From Amycolatopsis regifaucium (GTDB lineage Bacteria > Actinomycetota > Actinomycetes > Mycobacteriales > Pseudonocardiaceae): a DNA stretch of 64,000 nucleotides. Below, piece after piece: positions 61,076 to 64,000 of this stretch. The position numbers and the translations under genes are program-made. Every line of letters begins with the position of its first letter. Positions within the stretch are counted from its first letter, which is position 1. The notes below the pieces were generated by a model. That model did not search any database. It was not told the origin of the DNA and was given only the letters and a program-made list of their open reading frames with translations. Location: NCBI RefSeq assembly GCF_001613935.1, contig NZ_LQCI01000014.1:193383-257382 (forward strand), in the 5' to 3' direction.

Positions 61076-61876
61076 ATGAGCTTCTTCACGGACGGCCCGC
61101 GCAGCCGTCCCCTGTTCCCGGTGCCGGAACAGGAGCTGTTCGGCTACAACGGCCGCCCTTGGGTCGACCCGCCGCGCGAGTACATCGTCCCGGCGATCCT
61201 GCCCTGGTCGATGCCGCTGGGCCGCGCCGAGCGGACCATCGTGGCGCTGCGCGGTATCGAGGTGTGGCCGGAGTCGGTGACCTTCCAGCTGTCGGTGTAC
61301 GCGCGCGACCTGCTGTTGGACGAACCCGCCGAAGGTCTGATCGACCACCGTCGCGTGCCGGACTACAACGCGCTGCTCGTCGGAGTGCTCTTCCCGGACG
61401 GCCGCCGCGCCAGTTCGGAGAACATCTCCGTGCCTTCGGCGTCGAAGCCGGACCAGCCGGTGCTGCGCGCGCAGGGCCTCGGCGGTACGTCATTCCACGT
61501 CGACCACGAGATCTTCCTGTGGCCGCTGCCGCCCGCCGGGCCGCTGGAGTTCGTCGTCCAGTGGCTCGACCGCGACATCGAAGAGACGCGGACCTCGCTC
61601 GACGGCACCGCGATCCGCGACGCCGCCAAGGAGGCGGGCGAGATCTGGCCCGGCCTGCCCGCCCGCGAGGCGCACGGGCTGCCCGTCCGCCGGGTCGGGG
61701 CGCAGGCGATGATCACGCCCGCCTGGCCCCGCGAGTCGCAGGCCCCGCCTCCGCTGCCCCAGCCTCAACGGAAGTCCCAGCCGCTCCCGCCCGCCCCGCA
61801 GCCCGCTCAGGTGACGGCGGACCGGCCGCGGCGTGGCGCACCGCTGCCGACCCGCCTGCCCCGGCGGGCTCGCTGA
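61076..61876 (+). CDS. Conserved hypothetical protein
   Basis: 266 residues. I do not recognise a family. Residues 1-200 look like a folded beta-rich domain (YIVPAILPWSMPLGRAERTIVALRGIEVWPESVTFQLSVYARDLL, NALLVGVLFPDGRRAS, FHVDHEIFLWPLPPAGPLEFVVQWLDRDIEETRTSLDG). The final 60 residues are Pro/Gln/Arg-rich and probably disordered. No signal peptide or membrane helix. It stands alone between pknL and a convergent oxidoreductase gene. Confidence 0.75.
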   Translation: MSFFTDGPRSRPLFPVPEQELFGYNGRPWVDPPREYIVPAILPWSMPLGRAERTIVALRGIEVWPESVTFQLSVYARDLLLDEPAEGLIDHRRVPDYNALLVGVLFPDGRRASSENISVPSASKPDQPVLRAQGLGGTSFHVDHEIFLWPLPPAGPLEFVVQWLDRDIEETRTSLDGTAIRDAAKEAGEIWPGLPAREAHGLPVRRVGAQAMITPAWPRESQAPPPLPQPQRKSQPLPPAPQPAQVTADRPRRGAPLPTRLPRRAR

Positions 61877-61890
61877 ACTCAAGCTGATCC

Positions 61891-61958
61891 TGAGTGGCGA
61901 TTCGGGCTGGAGCGAACCCTCTCTTAGGCGAAGTACATGATGGGGAAATCGCCACTCA
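61891..61958. terminator. Inverted repeat between convergent genes
   Basis: TGAGTGGCGATT (61891-61902) and AATCGCCACTCA (61947-61958) are perfect 12-bp complements, 44 bp apart. Between the stops of the genes at 61876 and 61965 it could serve both. Arms resemble those at 30.4 kb. Confidence 0.5.
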
Positions 61959-61964
61959 TGACCC

Positions 61965-62798
61965 TCAGCGGAACGCTTCGACGTTCGCCACCGCCCACTG
62001 CTCATAGGTGACCCCGGGCCGTCCGGTGAGTTCCTGGACGACGCCCGTGGGCGTGTCGGGATGCTCGGTGAAGTACGCGAAGCCGTCGAGCAGCCACTTC
62101 GCGATCCCCGGCGGAATGCCGGCGTCGGTCCACTGCTTGTCCGCCTCCTCCCGGGTGAGTTCGTGGAAGGCGACCTCCTCGCCGAGCGCGGCCGAGATGG
62201 CGGCGACCTGTTCGCGCTGGCTGATCGCCGTCGGTCCGCTCAGGGTGTACTTCTCGCCGACGTGCCCCTCGGTCAGGATGACGTGCGCCGCCACGGCCGC
62301 GATGTCCCCGAGATCGATGGGCGTCATGCGGGCTTCGGGGTAGGCGTCGCGGACCACCCGTTCGGCCTTGATCCGCTCCGCCCAGCCGAGCGTGTTGTTC
62401 ATGAACGCGCCCGGTCGCAGGAACGTCCAGTCGAACCCGGCCCCCTGGACCGCCTTTTCGATGATCGCGTAGGCCACGCCGCTCGAGTTCTCCACCGGGT
62501 CATCGGCGTTGCTGCCCGACAGCGCCACCACCCGGCGCACCCCGGCCTCCCGCGCCAGCCGCACGAAGTCGTCCACCGTGTCCGCCAGTGGCGCCAGGTA
62601 CACGGTCTCGACACCCTTCAGCGCCTCGGGCAGCGTCTCCGGCTTGCCCAGATAGCCCTTGGCGACCTCCACCTGAGGCGGCAGCGCCGCCTTCGCCGGG
62701 TTGACGGTCAGCGCCCGCACCGGCGCCCCGGCCTTGACCAGTTCGTCGACCACGAGTCTGCCGACGCTACCGGTCGCACCGGTCACCAGGATCGTCAC
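61965..62798 (-). CDS. NmrA/azoreductase-like NAD(P)-binding protein
   Basis: 277 residues from GTG 62798 (GGAGTGGGG upstream). An atypical short-chain dehydrogenase of the NmrA group: nucleotide motif ILVTGATGSVGRLVVDEL, RRVVALSGSNA, WTFLRPGAFMNNTL and YTLSGPTAISQREQVAAISAALG. The tyrosine of the active SDR triad is absent, so it may be a redox sensor or quinone reductase. Divergent from a TetR gene, probably its regulator. Confidence 0.88.
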   Translation of the reverse strand: MTILVTGATGSVGRLVVDELVKAGAPVRALTVNPAKAALPPQVEVAKGYLGKPETLPEALKGVETVYLAPLADTVDDFVRLAREAGVRRVVALSGSNADDPVENSSGVAYAIIEKAVQGAGFDWTFLRPGAFMNNTLGWAERIKAERVVRDAYPEARMTPIDLGDIAAVAAHVILTEGHVGEKYTLSGPTAISQREQVAAISAALGEEVAFHELTREEADKQWTDAGIPPGIAKWLLDGFAYFTEHPDTPTGVVQELTGRPGVTYEQWAVANVEAFR

Positions 62799-62893
62799 GA
62801 TTCCCCACTCCTTTTCGTACGCCCTACGGGATTGCTTCAACCGTACCGCATACGAGAATGTAGAATCCAGCTTCACGGCCGAGTGGAGTGTGG

Positions 62894-63637
62894 ATGGACT
62901 TCGAGCGCAGTCTCGAACTGTTGTGGCGTGACCGCGGCCAAGCCCGGCAGCCGACCAGGGGACGGAAACCGAAACTCACCCTCGACCGGGTGATCGCCAC
63001 CGCCGTCGCCCTCGCCGACGGAGCGGGCGAGGCGACCGTGTCGATGAGCCAGATCGCCAAGGAACTCGACGTAGGCACGATGACGCTCTACACCTACGTC
63101 CCCGGCAAGACGGAACTGCTCGACCTCATGGTGGACTCGGTCCTCGCCGCTCGGGACCTCCCCGGCCCCGGCGAACCCAGGCCGGACGGCTGGCGCGAGC
63201 GGGTACGGCTCTACGCCGACCGCACCCTGGCCGTGTACCGCGAGCACCCGTGGCTGCGGTCGGCGTCGTCGGTGCGGCCGGTGCTCGGACCGGGGCTGAT
63301 GGCGGGACAGGAATACCTGATCGCGGCGGTCGCGGACATCGGGCTGCCACCGCGCGAGGTGACCGCGGCCGCGCAGAGCATCGAGGTGTACGTCCAGGCG
63401 AACGCGGCGCTTTCGGCGGAGACGGCCCAGATCGAACAGCGGACCGGGGAGTCGACCGACGCCTGGTGGGGGCAGCGGTCGGTGTTCTGGGAAAAGTACT
63501 TCGACGTCGAACGGCATCCGGCGATGACCCGGATGTGGGAGAGCGGCGGTTACGACGCCGACAGCTGCGAAGCCGCCTACGACACCTTCACGTTCGGCCT
63601 GGAGCGCCTGCTGGACGGCATCGAGGCCCGCGTTTAG
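62894..63637 (+). CDS. TetR-family regulator
   Basis: 247 residues from ATG 62894 with GGAG at -9 (a GTG two codons earlier is also in frame). The DNA-binding domain is LTLDRVIATAVALADGAGEATVSMSQIAKELDVGTMTLYTYVPGKTELLDLM. The C-terminal part resembles the TetR_C_1 ligand domain (YREHPWLRSA... FTFGLERLLDGI). Presumed repressor of the divergent NmrA-type gene, sharing a 95-bp promoter region. The stop codon lies in a family B repeat, giving the end EARV. Confidence 0.9.
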   Translation: MDFERSLELLWRDRGQARQPTRGRKPKLTLDRVIATAVALADGAGEATVSMSQIAKELDVGTMTLYTYVPGKTELLDLMVDSVLAARDLPGPGEPRPDGWRERVRLYADRTLAVYREHPWLRSASSVRPVLGPGLMAGQEYLIAAVADIGLPPREVTAAAQSIEVYVQANAALSAETAQIEQRTGESTDAWWGQRSVFWEKYFDVERHPAMTRMWESGGYDADSCEAAYDTFTFGLERLLDGIEARV

Positions 63638-63693
63638 TCCTCTAGATGCGGTAGTTCGCCCGGCCAACTACCGCATTTAGAGGACGAAATGCG
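63629..63693. repeat. Family B inverted repeat, copy 3
   Basis: 28-bp arms (63629-63656 and 63666-63693) with three mismatches, loop of nine bases. The left arm begins CGCGTTTAGTCCTCTAGATG and contains the TetR stop codon; the right arm ends directly at the ftsQ stop codon. Confidence 0.85.
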
Positions 63694-64000
63694 TCAGGAG
63701 ACGGTGGGCAGATCGGGCGCCGAGACGTCGAAGACCTTGCCCTCGCGGGTGAGCAGCGCGGCCAGCACCTTGGCCTTGCGTTCGGTGTCGGCCGAGGTCC
63801 CCCAGCGGACGGTCTTCCCGTCGGCCAGCGCGAACTCGACACTGCCGGGTGTCTTCGCCGTCGCGGTCGTGACCTGCTTCAGCAACTGCTGCGGGATCAC
63901 GCCGAGGACGCCGGTCACCGCACGGGTCACCGGGTCGTCGGCCGACACCGACGGCAGCTTCAATTCGGGCAGCCCCGCCGGCCGCTCCTTGAGCGTCTTG
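63694..64000 (-). CDS. ftsQ: Cell-division protein FtsQ, C-terminal end
   Basis: The last ~102 residues. AVTGVLGVIPQQLLKQVTTA, VEFALADGKTVRWGTSADTERKAKVLAALLTREGKVFDVSAPDLPTVS match the C-terminal beta domain of actinobacterial FtsQ, including the typical YDVS-PDLPTV ending. The start lies beyond the window. FtsQ is a single-pass divisome protein. ftsZ, normally the next gene, is not here: a family B repeat and a convergent TetR gene follow instead. Confidence 0.82.
   Translation of the reverse strand, partial: KTLKERPAGLPELKLPSVSADDPVTRAVTGVLGVIPQQLLKQVTTATAKTPGSVEFALADGKTVRWGTSADTERKAKVLAALLTREGKVFDVSAPDLPTVS

Overview
The window is a chromosomal segment from a high-GC actinomycete. Codon use, frequent GTG/TTG starts and gene order all point to the order Pseudonocardiales, and an Amycolatopsis-like organism is my best guess. 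That is an inference, since no rRNA or other taxonomic marker is present. Much of the order matches the Mycobacterium tuberculosis chromosome: Rv2718c to Rv2738c for the left half (nrdR, chiZ-like, lexA, hflX, dapF, miaA, Rv2728c-like, DUF349, miaB, recX, recA, DUF3046), Rv0247c to Rv0250c for the succinate dehydrogenase block, and Rv2161c to Rv2176 plus Rv2151c for parts of the right half (LLM oxidoreductase, GNAT, metF, prenyl synthase, Rv2175c-like, pknL, ftsQ).

Layout. Positions 1-18.4 kb hold B12-dependent ribonucleotide reductase with its regulator NrdR, the divergent SOS pair lexA and a LysM cell-division suppressor, tRNA-modification genes (miaA, miaB), hflX, dapF, and an orphan TAXI-type binding lipoprotein convergent with a two-component system. 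Positions 18.7-22.3 kb are a complete glutamate-type ABC importer (gluABCD). Positions 22.8-23.2 kb contain no conventional gene. They hold a compact tRNA-like cloverleaf, further hairpins and a 22-codon ORF with its own ribosome binding site and terminator, and this is the least explained part of the window. Positions 23.3-29.9 kb are an Sdh1-type succinate dehydrogenase operon divergent from an Entner-Doudoroff pair (edd-eda), with two CRP-like sites between them. Positions 31.7-33.7 kb are recX-recA and DUF3046, followed by about 600 bp of hairpin-rich non-coding DNA, a membrane-anchored Hsp70-like protein, the giant helicase Lhr and peptide deformylase.

The right part (41.6-64 kb) mixes conserved genes (metF, prenyl synthase, pknL and its likely substrate, ftsQ C-terminus) with accessory genes: VOC and DinB-like proteins, a HEPN-domain gene with a near-perfect SOS box, azlCD with a CGNR regulator, a MerB-like protein, EamA and MFS exporters, and a TetR/NmrA pair. 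A carotenoid cluster (prenyl synthase, phytoene desaturase, phytoene synthase) carries a phytoene synthase broken by at least four lesions.

Two families of intergenic inverted repeats recur. Family A is built on GAAGGCCCCTTC-like arms (5.5, 12.9, 22.2, 29.9, 47.3 and 56.5 kb). Family B is built on CGCGTTTAGTCCTCT (41.6, 52.4, 63.6 kb, plus a half copy at 5.5 kb). Three unrelated genes take their last codons and stop codon (CGC GTT TAG) from family B arms. SOS control is visible at lexA/chiZ, recA and the HEPN gene.
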